From CAZXYS01 sp964645005 (GTDB lineage: Bacteria; Bacteroidota; Ignavibacteria; Kapaibacteriales; UBA2268): 28,712 nt of DNA. Position numbers and translations under genes: made by a program. Of this stretch, positions 7,084 to 16,516 are shown piece after piece (positions within the stretch are counted from its first letter, which is position 1; every line of letters starts with the position of its first letter). Where the stretch lies: contig CAZXYS010000045.1 in the NCBI GenBank assembly GCA_964645005.1, positions 1 through 28,712 of the forward strand, in the 5' to 3' direction. The notes beneath the pieces were generated by a model. The model did no database searches. It was not told the origin of the DNA and saw nothing but the letters and a program-made list of their open reading frames with translations.

Positions 7084-9180
7084 ATGTATCCATTAAAAAT
7101 CGCTTTTCTCTGGCACAAACATCAACCCTGCTACCAGTATGACGGGGAATTTTTAATGCCCTGGGTGCGGCTGCACGGCGTGAAGGATTATTTCGATCTG
7201 CCGGAAGTTCTGCACAAATTCCCGCAGATCAGGCAGACATTCAACATCGTACCGTCATTACACAAACAAATAAATGAATATATCAACAAAGACCGCTATG
7301 ACAAGGTCCAGCGGCTTACGCTTATCGAAGCGGAAAAGCTCACCGATGACGACAAGCGCGAAATTTTAAAGAATTTCTTCCTGTGCAACGAGCAAAACAT
7401 GATCCAGCCCTATCCGCGCTACTGGGAACTCTTCGAGAAATCGAGGAACCACGAAGAAGCGCTGAAAATCTTCCAACCGCAGGACTGGCGCGACCTGCAG
7501 GTTTGGTACAATCTTACCTGGATAGGACATTTTTCCCGGCAGGTGAATTTTGTGAAAAGATATTTCGAAAAAGGCGGCGACTTTACCGAAAGCGAGAAAA
7601 AGCTGCTGATGGACCATCATATAGACATCTTAAGGAAGATCGTCCCGCAGTTAAGTTCACTCAGCAAGCTGGGGCAGGCTGAGATAAGCGTTTCGCCTAT
7701 GTATCACCCTATCCTGCCATTACTGTGCAATTCGGAGTCAGCATTGGAAGCGCTGCCCAATCTCCCTATGCCCGAACCAATCTTCAAATCGCCGGAAGAC
7801 GCCAAAGAACAAGTAAAAAGAGCGCTGGAATTCCACAAAAATGAATTCGGCGAAACCCCGGCAGGAATGTGGCCTTCGGAAGGTTCACTCTCAGACGAAG
7901 CTATAGATATAATGACAAAATCCGGCTTCAAATGGATAGCTTCGGATGAAGATATTCTGAAAAACTCAATGAAAGGTAAATTCAAGGAAACCGAGAAATT
8001 TTTCCCCCGTAAATTTTCATCGAAAAGCGGCGATATTGGCATTTTATTCAGGGATCATTTCCTTTCCGACCGTATCGGCTTTGTCTATTCGCAGTGGCAT
8101 CCGTTCGACGCTGCAAATGATTTCTGCCACCATCTGCATAATATACGCAATGCTATTATCAAGGATTTCGGCGATGAAGGACTAAAACACGCAGCGGTAT
8201 CAGTGATGCTCGACGGCGAAAATTGCTGGGAATACTACCGGGATAACGGTGTACCCTTCCTCGACGAACTTTACAAGCAGTTGACAAATGCAAAGGAATT
8301 CGAGACAATCACCTGTTCGGAAGCAGCCGCCGATGAACACCTTGACTACCTTCCGGCAATTAATCATGTTCAGGCTGGCAGTTGGATCTACGGCAATTTC
8401 AGCATTTGGATAGGTCACGACGACGACCGCAAAGGCTGGGCGATGATCGCTAAAGCACGCGAAGCCCTCATACAGGCAAAGAAAGACCTGAGCAAAGAGC
8501 AGTTCGAAGAAGCTATGGAAGAGCTTTATATCGCGGAAGGTTCCGACTGGTTCTGGTGGTACGGCGACGAGCATCAGGCGGAAAACAAAAGCGATTTCGA
8601 CGTTCTCTTCCGCTGGCACATCGAAAATGTATATAAGATTATCGGTTCGGAAGTGCCGGAGGAAGTTTACATCCCGATCACAGACCAGGAAGCCCGCGTT
8701 CTCATGCAGCCGCAAAAGAAAGTGGTCAATCCGATTATAGACGGCAAGATAAAACCGGAGCCCGAATGGGATGGCGCCGGCTGGTTCGAAGCGAAAAGTA
8801 TGATGTCCGCGATGCATCAGGTAGGCGAACTGCTGCGCCGGCTGTGGTATGCTTCCGGCGATGACAGCCTTCACTTCCGCTTTGACACTGTCCGAAAGCT
8901 GCACGACGGCGAATCGATAGAGATAAACTTTCTCTCACCCGCGGAATTCAAAATAACTGTCTCAGAGAATGGTTTCAATCTTTCCTCTGAGCAGCAATTG
9001 AAATCACGAAAAGTTATTTTTGCCAGTGAGGATATAATCGAATTCGCATTGTCGAAAGATATGGTCTTTGGCGATCAGGATAACGACAATAAAAATGTAG
9101 AAATTAACATTACGACGAAATCACACGAAGGCGAGATAACTTATCCCCAGCAGGGGAATATAAAGCTTCAGTTTCTATGA
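7084..9180 (+). CDS. Glycoside hydrolase family 57 protein (alpha-glucan-active amylase/glucanotransferase type)
   Basis: This 698-aa enzyme belongs to the GH57 family, which hydrolyses, transfers or branches alpha-glucans. The N-terminal FLWHKHQP (H13-Q14-P15) is the first conserved region. GQAEISVSPMYHPILPLL is the second (compare GEIEVS). MWPSEGSLSDE holds the probable nucleophile E266, and VMLDGENCWEYY holds the probable acid D377. A helical segment follows (IWIGHDDDRKGWAMIAKAREAL, then SDWFWWYGDEHQ), as in amylopullulanase-like GH57 proteins. From about residue 540 the chain looks like a beta-rich accessory domain (IDGKIKPEPEWDGAGWFEA). There is no signal peptide, so a cytoplasmic role in storage-glucan metabolism is likely; exact specificity is unknown. 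The gene stands alone. Long antisense ORFs inside it are shadows. Confidence 0.9.
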   Translation: MYPLKIAFLWHKHQPCYQYDGEFLMPWVRLHGVKDYFDLPEVLHKFPQIRQTFNIVPSLHKQINEYINKDRYDKVQRLTLIEAEKLTDDDKREILKNFFLCNEQNMIQPYPRYWELFEKSRNHEEALKIFQPQDWRDLQVWYNLTWIGHFSRQVNFVKRYFEKGGDFTESEKKLLMDHHIDILRKIVPQLSSLSKLGQAEISVSPMYHPILPLLCNSESALEALPNLPMPEPIFKSPEDAKEQVKRALEFHKNEFGETPAGMWPSEGSLSDEAIDIMTKSGFKWIASDEDILKNSMKGKFKETEKFFPRKFSSKSGDIGILFRDHFLSDRIGFVYSQWHPFDAANDFCHHLHNIRNAIIKDFGDEGLKHAAVSVMLDGENCWEYYRDNGVPFLDELYKQLTNAKEFETITCSEAAADEHLDYLPAINHVQAGSWIYGNFSIWIGHDDDRKGWAMIAKAREALIQAKKDLSKEQFEEAMEELYIAEGSDWFWWYGDEHQAENKSDFDVLFRWHIENVYKIIGSEVPEEVYIPITDQEARVLMQPQKKVVNPIIDGKIKPEPEWDGAGWFEAKSMMSAMHQVGELLRRLWYASGDDSLHFRFDTVRKLHDGESIEINFLSPAEFKITVSENGFNLSSEQQLKSRKVIFASEDIIEFALSKDMVFGDQDNDNKNVEINITTKSHEGEITYPQQGNIKLQFL

Positions 9181-9235
9181 ACCGCTTCGCTATTAAATTG
9201 AGAAAAAACAGAAGATGTCCCAAAAGTCAGAGAAT

Positions 9236-9293
9236 GTCATTCCTGCGAATGTCTTTAGATCCTGCTTCAGCAGGGCAGGAATCTTATGAATAC
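9236..9293. repeat. Palindromic repeat family D, copy 1
   Basis: This 58-bp unit matches 19912-19969 at 54 of 58 positions in the same orientation. It folds into a nested hairpin: ATTCCTGC (9239-9246) with GCAGGAAT (9275-9282), and inside that CCTGC-TTCA-GCAGG (9261-9274). It sits in the 207-bp spacer between the convergent GH57 and VWA/OmpA genes. No U-tract follows closely, so it is better read as a dispersed repeat than as a terminator. Confidence 0.75.
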
Positions 9294-9387
9294 TTGATTA
9301 TTAACTGCTCTCAGAGTGATATTCCCGGGTTTCCATCCTTTTGAGAGAGTCTCTTAATTTTTTTAAATAAGAAACACTTTGGATTAT

Positions 9388-10731
9388 CTACTTCGATACT
9401 ATCACTATCTCTGTTCGCCGGTTCAACTTTCTGCCAAATTCTGTTTTGTTCGAGGCAATAGGTCTTTTCTCACCGTAACCGATCGTCTTTATCCTTTTCT
9501 CATCAATACCTCTTTTCACAAGGTAATCCTTTACACTATTCGCCCTTTTCAATGACAACCTGTCATTTAGCCAGTGACTACCAATATAATCGGTATGTCC
9601 TTCTATAAGAATAGTGATATTCGGCTTGTTTTTCATAAAGTCAGCCAGGATATCCAGTTCTTTTACTGTATCCGGCAGACTGTGCTGATTAGTCAGGTAT
9701 AACAGATTCTCAATAATAAGTTTTCTGCCCAATTCTACCAGTGCTACATTTTTTTTGACAAGCCTCCCTTTTTGGGGATCGTATGTACCAATCTCTATTG
9801 AATCCGGCACAGCCTGTTGATCCGAACTGTAAGTCAGTGAATACAAATTTGTCAACTGGTTAGAGAAATTATCCAAAATCGTTGAAAATGGATAATCAAT
9901 ATCATAGTAAGTCCCGCGTGTCTTCTTGGAAATATATTTATATTTGCCCAATCGCGGCGGCGTTATGCTAAATACTCTAACTTCATTTTTGACTAATTGC
10001 TTAATGATCGACTCAGTGGTTTGATTTGTCACTCCATGACCGTCATCGTCTTTTTCATGATATGGTGCATCAGTAATAAGCACAGCAACTCTATCGGCTT
10101 CCACCCTGAATTTCATTTTCGAGGCAGCCTCGAGAGCTTCAAGCGCATTTTCCTTCTCATCGCCGCCCCCGCGGGCATCTACATAAGAAAGCCAATTCAA
10201 AAATTCATAAACATTCTCAGTTGGCTCATATACTTTTTCAATATCATCCGAAAAAAGAACTAGCCCAACTCTATAGTTGATTCCTCTTTGCACAAGAGAA
10301 TTCGTAAAACGCGATAAATTATTCCTTACGGCGTTAATGAATTTCTGCATGGAACCGGTTTGATCTATAACAAATATAAAATCAACAGCCACAACCTCGC
10401 TTACAGGTATTTTATTTATTGACAATACCTTCTTCTCTACTCCCTTTTCGAAAACATTTATATCTCTTTTGGTTAAAGTATCAAGCGGACGTCCAAACTT
10501 ATTGAAAGCTTCAATAAATATCTTGATCTTAGGAAAATTAGAAATATCCACACTCCTAAGGGTTATCTCAATTTCATTTCTTTCTGTTTTAACATCGGCA
10601 GATTGGAGAATTTCCTGCGACTTTTGCTTCTTGAGTGAATCTGATTCTAACTCTGCTCTTAATGCAACATTGGTAAAAAATAATAAAATCAATAAAATAC
10701 AGAAATATGACAAAATTTGTCTAACCAACAT
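9388..10731 (-). CDS. VWA domain plus OmpA-like peptidoglycan-binding domain envelope protein
   Basis: This 447-aa protein starts with a signal peptide or anchor (hydrophobic residues about 6-25, ALRA). A beta-rich stretch follows at about 50-115. Then comes a von Willebrand A domain (about 117-300) with the MIDAS-type motif DQTGS (D123-S127, a DxTxS version of DxSxS) and a later ITDAP. The C-terminus (about 340-447) is an OmpA-family domain: EGHTD, a conserved LSLKRANSVKDYL helix, IKTIGYGEKRPIASN, and NRRTEI. It is likely anchored to peptidoglycan and presents a metal-dependent binding domain in the periplasm. An SD-like GGGGG lies about 10 nt before ATG. A terminator at 10892-10926 separates it from the three-gene envelope unit upstream on the same strand, so it is probably transcribed on its own. 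The function beyond an envelope role is unknown. Confidence 0.88.
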   Translation of the reverse strand: MLVRQILSYFCILLILLFFTNVALRAELESDSLKKQKSQEILQSADVKTERNEIEITLRSVDISNFPKIKIFIEAFNKFGRPLDTLTKRDINVFEKGVEKKVLSINKIPVSEVVAVDFIFVIDQTGSMQKFINAVRNNLSRFTNSLVQRGINYRVGLVLFSDDIEKVYEPTENVYEFLNWLSYVDARGGGDEKENALEALEAASKMKFRVEADRVAVLITDAPYHEKDDDGHGVTNQTTESIIKQLVKNEVRVFSITPPRLGKYKYISKKTRGTYYDIDYPFSTILDNFSNQLTNLYSLTYSSDQQAVPDSIEIGTYDPQKGRLVKKNVALVELGRKLIIENLLYLTNQHSLPDTVKELDILADFMKNKPNITILIEGHTDYIGSHWLNDRLSLKRANSVKDYLVKRGIDEKRIKTIGYGEKRPIASNKTEFGRKLNRRTEIVIVSK

Positions 10732-10891
10732 TTTAGTAATCCCCCGCAGTTATTCTTTTGTGTTATTACGTCGAAAATCCTATTTTTTTCTATCTTCAAT
10801 CTTAAACAAAATGACTGAAAATAATATTATTTTTTTTCCTCTTTATAAAACTTTTAATCAGGATTTTATTTTATAATTTCAGTAATTCTAT

Positions 10892-10926
10892 AAAAAAACC
10901 CTCTAACAAATGTTGTCAGAGGGTTT
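10892..10926 (-). terminator. Intrinsic terminator of the three-gene envelope operon
   Basis: The stem AAACCCTCT (896-904 of this kilobase) pairs with AGAGGGTTT (918-926) across a 13-nt loop that can partly close on itself. On the - strand the stem runs straight into seven T. It lies 18 bp after the stop codon of the 10944-12395 gene. Confidence 0.88.
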
Positions 10927-10943
10927 ACAATTGCATTTTTATA

Positions 10944-12395
10944 TTAAATAGTTAATCTCAATACAGGCGAAATCATGAAGAAATGCTCAACCTCATAAGG
11001 ATACGCTTTTCTTAGAGGTGTAGCATATTTGCCTTCGATATACAGCCATTTTCCGAACAACGGAACATATACTCTTGCCATCATTATCTGGTTCGAATAC
11101 TGTACGCTTGCACCAAAAGGAAATGATGCCTGATTGCGGTATTCTAACTTGGCAAAGAGCCAATCTCCGAACTCATCGTTATTATACATATTCAGCCCTC
11201 TGGTGCCTCTCATGTTATTCGGTCTGAATTTAGTCTCAAACGTTGAAGAATCATAATAGATGGCTGCTTCTTGCACTTCAGCGTAAGAAAGCCCCAAATC
11301 AAATCTGAAATAATTCTCCGGGTTTTCATCATCAAGCCACCAATTATAGAATAATGTAAATTGACCTGTAGATCTCAGAATCGGAGCCACTCTATTTACA
11401 GGATATGCTTCGGCTTCATTTTTAGGGAATTCAACTGCTCCATCGGGTACACGAATATAGCCGAATTTTGTGGGGTCGATAGCATCAAATTCAAGGCTTG
11501 ACAACGGAATTTCCAGATCGAAAGAAGCTCCCGCCTGTGGATGAATTGGCAAATGAAAGTCTAATCCTCCGATTAATTTGCCGCCCGGACTTGAATTTAA
11601 AGTTCTGTTTTTTACCCAGCTAAGCAGATCATTATCAGAAGTGAGCCCCCCGTCAATTTTAAATGACCCTCCAAGATAAGCATTGATAAGATAATTAATT
11701 GCGCGGTTGGTTTTAGAATCCTCGTTACGATACAGAGGTCTTCTGAGCACAATGCTTCTTTCACCGGCGTTCCAGAAAGGATAGCCAATCTTATCATTGC
11801 CAAGAATGGACTTTACCCAAAATCCGGTATTCCCAATCTTGAGCACCTGTTCAAAAAGTGATAATGTAATAGCGTGGTCAACATTTGACGGCTGCAGATA
11901 ATTCTCTATAGCTTCGCGCTCATCATCCGAAACCGGAATAGATACGGGAATATCCTGGTAACAATAATCCCTGCTGGCTACATCTTTCGGATATCCGCGG
12001 TCCCTGCCGGTGTAATAATAATCACCGGATAGAAAACTAACCAGCATATCCCCGATGTTCGAGCTTATCTCCATAGCATTCATGCTGGCATCACCGCATT
12101 TAATCATGAGTATGTCATAAGGTAAATAGTCAAATTCTCTGGGGGCTGCCAGCACCTGAACTTCTTTCGTGCTGAGTTTGCTCTTGTCGTAGCCAGCCAG
12201 AATGAATGACTGCCGAATTTGAAATGCCAAATCCGGTTCACAAACTTTCCATCTTGGGAAATATTGCATTATCTCAGGATCCATTGTAGTTAATGAATCA
12301 ATGATCGCGTTTTTGTCTATTGGCTGCGATTTAACGCTCTGGATGTTAACAATTGCGAGTAATGTAATGATCGTTATTAACAAGTATTTTTTCAT
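10944..12395 (-). CDS. Predicted outer-membrane beta-barrel protein, last gene of the envelope trio
   Basis: The protein is about 483 aa from the chosen start. MKKYLLITIITLLAIVNIQSVKSQ is a classic signal peptide, so I place the start at Met13 of the longer reading frame; the upstream ATG at 12431 (495 aa) is also possible, and neither has a clear SD. The N-terminal third is a soluble, mixed domain with several cysteines (WKVCEPD, MIKCGDA, DYCYQD). The C-terminal half is rich in Tyr/Phe-containing alternating strands (FTLFYNWWLDDENPENYFRF, ASFPFGASVQYSNQIMMARVYVP) and ends in FFMISPVLRLTI, which fits a beta-barrel inserted by the BAM machinery. No known family recognised. It follows the 12456-14174 gene by 60 bp and is closed by a strong terminator, so it is the end of a three-gene unit. 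Confidence 0.7.
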   Translation of the reverse strand: MKKYLLITIITLLAIVNIQSVKSQPIDKNAIIDSLTTMDPEIMQYFPRWKVCEPDLAFQIRQSFILAGYDKSKLSTKEVQVLAAPREFDYLPYDILMIKCGDASMNAMEISSNIGDMLVSFLSGDYYYTGRDRGYPKDVASRDYCYQDIPVSIPVSDDEREAIENYLQPSNVDHAITLSLFEQVLKIGNTGFWVKSILGNDKIGYPFWNAGERSIVLRRPLYRNEDSKTNRAINYLINAYLGGSFKIDGGLTSDNDLLSWVKNRTLNSSPGGKLIGGLDFHLPIHPQAGASFDLEIPLSSLEFDAIDPTKFGYIRVPDGAVEFPKNEAEAYPVNRVAPILRSTGQFTLFYNWWLDDENPENYFRFDLGLSYAEVQEAAIYYDSSTFETKFRPNNMRGTRGLNMYNNDEFGDWLFAKLEYRNQASFPFGASVQYSNQIMMARVYVPLFGKWLYIEGKYATPLRKAYPYEVEHFFMISPVLRLTI

Positions 12396-12455
12396 AACGT
12401 AGCTACCATTTTTCCGACTGAATAAATTCATTTTAATTAATTAGTTAATTTCAAG

Positions 12456-14174
12456 TTAAAAAATAACAACGAAACGCGCCGTAGGAGTGAAAATGCTTTT
12501 CTCTTCCCACGGATTCAAATTGTCACGAAATGCCGCAAAGAATCCTTTGGCATCCAATCTTATTGAAAATGTATTTTCAATTATTGGTATTTGTAACCAT
12601 ATATTCATCATTAGCGCCTCATCAAAATACTGCAGCGAGCCGCCATAAGGTGTTATTGCACTTTTTGACATGAATTCCAATTTACCGGAGAAACCCCCGA
12701 CTGTTTCGTCATTTACTTTGTTAAAATCAACTTCCTCTTCTTCGCCTTCCTGCTTTTCAAATGCCCATGTTTCCGCATTATATGCCGTTGCTCCCATACC
12801 TAATCTTAACAGGTAATCCGAATCAACACTGATGCCGAATGTATAATGCAATTGTCCGTGAGCACGGACCATGTAATCTCTTCTTGCAATGATATCTATA
12901 TTATTAATATCATTGTCTTTATATTCAGCTTTTGCGGCATCGCCAAATATATAACTACCGCTTACATGAAATATTCCGCTCTTTGGTATTACCAAAACCG
13001 GAAAATCGGCTTGCCCGGCAATTCCAACTCCGCCCACAGTAAATGATCTATTCTGATTATAAAGATCCTCTGATAAAGATGCCCAACCATGAGTCGGAAG
13101 AACTGCTCCGAATTTAACGTTTTGCCACACTGCGCTTAGAGTCATTCTCTCGCTCCATAATGAAGGATAATTAATATCATCCAAACCGTAGCGCGCTTCC
13201 ACACCAAATTTCGGCAATCCTCGGTTAGTAATGGTGCTTATCGTATCAATCCCGCCGGACCATTCTTCTGTTTTAATATCATATCTTGTCCAGCTTATCA
13301 TATCAGGACTTACGATTACCTCATTCTTTTTTAAATTGTAATCTAGTGGATTACCTTCTGAAATACGCTTGAAAGATTGAACCTCTTCCGGCGTTACTTC
13401 GTAAGGATTTTGGATCAAAGATCTGGAAACTCCTGCCTGCTTCGGGAAGAATCTCATAAAAGTACCGATACCCTGAGCCTGTCCCGTAATATTGTCTACA
13501 TTGTTCTGGCGGAACGAGGTCATCATCAACTCGTACATATTCGCAGCGCCAAATTCATCTTTAGGCAATTCGAAGTTCTTCATCTCATCATAAGTATAGA
13601 TATTCTTGGCACTTGGTCTGTCAATATTCTTTTTAAGAGTTTCTTCATCCTCATAATTGATAATAAGACCGATAATTACTTCAGGAATATCTTCTTTTGC
13701 AGACATCCTATTGGTGATAAGATAGCCATTTCTTAGAACTTTAACACTACCTGATTTCTGGCTCTCAATGATCGAATATACCTGATCAAAGTTTTCAGGG
13801 ATCGGTTCTCCTCTTTGAAAGAAATTTCTCTGAATTTTACCCTTTGAGAATCCCTGGTCAATACCGGTAGAAATGATTTGTTTGGCAGCCTGGGTAGCTG
13901 AATTGAGTATTTTTTCCTGTTCTTCAGTACCTGCATCCATTTTTTCAGATCTTTCTTTCGACTGGATTGCTTTACGAAGCTGCCCAACATCTTTAACTTT
14001 AAATAAAGATATCTTTGAAAAACGATAATTTGTAAAACGATGCAAGACACTTTCGGTTTTTATTCTGAAAGATTCGTCTACATCCTGTCCATAGGCTTTA
14101 TTCACAGGCAGGCTGACAAGTATTGTCAGCGCTGCCAGACTGAAAACAACTGTTCTAATTATGTTTTTTATCAT
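12456..14174 (-). CDS. Predicted outer-membrane protein with N-terminal periplasmic domain, middle gene of the envelope trio
   Basis: The protein is about 572 aa. The start at 14174 is preferred over the ATG at 14213 (585 aa) because GAGGG lies 9 nt upstream and the resulting N-terminus (MIKNIIRTVVFSLAALTILVSLP) is a standard signal peptide. The first half is charged and helical: KSKERSEKMDAGTEEQEK, then a polar segment with an NITGQAQGIGTFMRFFP stretch. From about residue 290 it turns to amphipathic strands (WQNVKFGAVLP, FHVSGSYIFG, HGQLHYTFGISV, MNIWLQIPI) and ends in ARFVVIF with terminal Phe, the usual BAM recognition end. I do not recognise the family. It follows the 766-aa gene very closely (41 bp from this start, 2 bp from the longer one), which suggests translational coupling and a joint function. 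Confidence 0.7.
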   Translation of the reverse strand: MIKNIIRTVVFSLAALTILVSLPVNKAYGQDVDESFRIKTESVLHRFTNYRFSKISLFKVKDVGQLRKAIQSKERSEKMDAGTEEQEKILNSATQAAKQIISTGIDQGFSKGKIQRNFFQRGEPIPENFDQVYSIIESQKSGSVKVLRNGYLITNRMSAKEDIPEVIIGLIINYEDEETLKKNIDRPSAKNIYTYDEMKNFELPKDEFGAANMYELMMTSFRQNNVDNITGQAQGIGTFMRFFPKQAGVSRSLIQNPYEVTPEEVQSFKRISEGNPLDYNLKKNEVIVSPDMISWTRYDIKTEEWSGGIDTISTITNRGLPKFGVEARYGLDDINYPSLWSERMTLSAVWQNVKFGAVLPTHGWASLSEDLYNQNRSFTVGGVGIAGQADFPVLVIPKSGIFHVSGSYIFGDAAKAEYKDNDINNIDIIARRDYMVRAHGQLHYTFGISVDSDYLLRLGMGATAYNAETWAFEKQEGEEEEVDFNKVNDETVGGFSGKLEFMSKSAITPYGGSLQYFDEALMMNIWLQIPIIENTFSIRLDAKGFFAAFRDNLNPWEEKSIFTPTARFVVIF

Positions 14175-14215
14175 ATCTTTCAGCCCTCGTTTTGATATTT
14201 TATAATTACTCATTA

Positions 14216-16516
14216 TTATCTTCTTCTTTCTCTTCCTCTGGTCCTGCCTCTTTCAGGCTCACAATTAATGTTAACATTAATAACTTGTGTTGACCATTCG
14301 GACTCTTTGTAATTTACCGGATTTATTGCTTTGGCTTTTACTGGAACCGTGACTATGCCTCTTATCTTGTCTTCTCCTCTCGGAAGCTTTCCATCCATTT
14401 CGAAAAAGACATTATAGCCTGTCTCGGGATCGCCGTCGATAGTCGGTTGTACCGAAATACTATAGGTGTTCAATCCCTGAGCTTTATCAGCCTGTCCCAG
14501 CTCTACTTCAATATCAGCGGTTATGTCAGCTCCGGCAAGTGGTGTTGATACTGATATATTGGTTAGAGCTATCTTAACTTTTGTACCGGTACAATTAACA
14601 TCGGTAACCATATTTCTGGCAGATACTGTCGGCTCTTCCTGTTTAACATCAAATGTCTGAGCCGGATAAAGATCAATTTCTTTACCAGTGTAAGGCTGTA
14701 TCCATGTTACTCTGCAGGTTACTTTGTCTGCTTCCGGATTCAATTCAAGTGCTTCTTCTCTTGATACTGACAAACCGCTAATATAATTGCCCTGTTGACC
14801 TTCCTGATTGTCAGTGTAAAGATATATTCTAAATTGATTCGATTTTATTTTACCCCCTGAAGTTGGGGTAGCATCTATAGATAAATTATAACCGTAATAA
14901 GCAAATGCACTTAACCTTCCGGTTATCTTTTGCCCACTCTCTTCTGTCAGTGTAGTTTCAAATATTTCCAGAGTACCTGTCTCAATTTTCTGCCTTCTTG
15001 TCAGTTTGTGAGTTATTTCAACAGTATATTTACCCGGCGGCAACTCTTCCATTACATAGCCGCGATACTCACGCCTGCCACCCTGTGTGGGCGGTGCCAC
15101 TTCAACCTCAAGGTCAGCTATTTGGTCTAATGGGCGACAATCTATTCTTGAAACTGTCTGCCCATTAATATCAAGTACCCGACCTGATATTATATTGGCA
15201 TTTTCACCCTGATAAGGGCTTATAGTGAATTCAAACACCGAAGGTACTTCATTAAACCCGGCATTGTAATCCGGAATTTTTACAACCGGCTCGGATATCG
15301 GTACTTCCGGCTTAATAACACGTATGTTAAACTCGATAGCACCCTGATTTTGTTCGAAATGTACGGACATGCCGGGAGCTAAAAGTTTAGCTATATAGCC
15401 ATAAAGCTGTAATTTACTTCTTAGATCAAGAGCATCCTCTCTTGTTGATGATTCATCTATTGCTTCTCCCAATTTATTATCAAAGCCAGTGTAATCACCG
15501 GTTCTGGCAAACTCCTGAAAATCAGGCAGATCAAATTCTGATAAGTTAAATTCCAACTCTTTTTTGACCTTCTTCAGATCTTCCACTGTTAACTGAACCG
15601 TACCAATATTAACAGTAGTTTCATCATCAAGCTCCTCTATTGCCTTGTCTCCGCGAACACCAAGGATCCTGTTAGTTCTTGAACTGAATCTCAGTTTATA
15701 CCATCCAGCTCTGTCAGGAGGTCTGAAATTCACGATAAAAGATCTCTTCTGAAGATTCTTAGCTTCTTCGTAAGCTTCAAAGCTGGCTTTCTGTGAATAG
15801 AAGAAAATACTATCCTCAGTTATTTCCTTCGGAGCAAAGCTGGGTCCTATAACTAAAATATCTTCCTCCGGGTAAACCGGCTGAAGAGATTTAACAGTAA
15901 TATTTTGCAAATCAATATTATTAAATGTCTCTTCTTTGTCCAGCCTTAGCTTTCTGAGCCCAAGAAATTCCCACTCAGCTTCGGGATTATTCGGCACTTG
16001 CACCAGATCGCCCGGCTGCCAATCAGTGAAACTAAAGCCCTGACCTCTTATCTGATCCTGCGTTGGAAATTGCGGAGCATTATCAGGATTGTCGCTATCG
16101 CTATAAAATATCTGATATTCAATCTCCTCAACATTTCCTAATTCCACAAGTTTTCGAAGCTTCTGGACATATTCCTTTTCTGTTTCACCTTCCTGCTTTT
16201 TAATTGCCGAACTAACATCGGTAACACCAACTTCTACGATATATCTTCTGTACGGCTTGATATCAGCTCCAATTATTTCTTTCAGATCAACTCCCTTGGG
16301 AGGAATTGTTATCTCATCCTGTGGTCTCGTATTGATAGCTTCCGTACCCGATCCAGTCTGCAATTGTGATAGAATACTCTCCACAATTCTCATTGTTTCT
16401 TTCTGTTTTCTTCGCAGGCTTTCTTCTGCTTCATCACGCTCAACGATGATGATCAGCAATTCCAAAACTACTGCGAGATATAAAACGAAGTAAACTTTTC
16501 CTGCTTCAACTGACAT
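14216..16516 (-). CDS. Membrane-anchored large periplasmic protein, first gene of the envelope trio
   Basis: This 766-aa protein has a short N-terminus, one transmembrane helix (about residues 8-25) and then an acidic segment (ERDEAEESLRRKQKE) that begins a predicted helix. The remaining 700 residues look periplasmic and contain several beta-sandwich-like segments (for example around EFTISPYQGENANIISGRV and GYNLSIDATPTSGGKIKSN). The end is an unusual arginine-rich tail (RGRTRGRERRR). The build, a single inner-membrane anchor followed by serial beta domains, is reminiscent of GldM/PorM of the type IX secretion/gliding machinery. I see no sequence signature that proves this, and GldK, GldL and GldN are not adjacent. 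The SD GAGG lies about 9 nt upstream. It is the first gene of a tight operon with two barrel proteins. Function unknown. Confidence 0.75.
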   Translation of the reverse strand: MSVEAGKVYFVLYLAVVLELLIIIVERDEAEESLRRKQKETMRIVESILSQLQTGSGTEAINTRPQDEITIPPKGVDLKEIIGADIKPYRRYIVEVGVTDVSSAIKKQEGETEKEYVQKLRKLVELGNVEEIEYQIFYSDSDNPDNAPQFPTQDQIRGQGFSFTDWQPGDLVQVPNNPEAEWEFLGLRKLRLDKEETFNNIDLQNITVKSLQPVYPEEDILVIGPSFAPKEITEDSIFFYSQKASFEAYEEAKNLQKRSFIVNFRPPDRAGWYKLRFSSRTNRILGVRGDKAIEELDDETTVNIGTVQLTVEDLKKVKKELEFNLSEFDLPDFQEFARTGDYTGFDNKLGEAIDESSTREDALDLRSKLQLYGYIAKLLAPGMSVHFEQNQGAIEFNIRVIKPEVPISEPVVKIPDYNAGFNEVPSVFEFTISPYQGENANIISGRVLDINGQTVSRIDCRPLDQIADLEVEVAPPTQGGRREYRGYVMEELPPGKYTVEITHKLTRRQKIETGTLEIFETTLTEESGQKITGRLSAFAYYGYNLSIDATPTSGGKIKSNQFRIYLYTDNQEGQQGNYISGLSVSREEALELNPEADKVTCRVTWIQPYTGKEIDLYPAQTFDVKQEEPTVSARNMVTDVNCTGTKVKIALTNISVSTPLAGADITADIEVELGQADKAQGLNTYSISVQPTIDGDPETGYNVFFEMDGKLPRGEDKIRGIVTVPVKAKAINPVNYKESEWSTQVINVNINCEPERGRTRGRERRR

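Noticed and set aside
8200..8904. 234-codon antisense ORF inside the GH57 gene
   Set aside because: It is opposite a well-supported enzyme with catalytic motifs, has no coherent domain, and its composition is explained by the reverse strand of coding DNA.
14216..16516. Firm GldM/PorM assignment
   Set aside because: Only the topology is similar. I cannot see a diagnostic motif, and GldK, GldL and GldN are not next to it.
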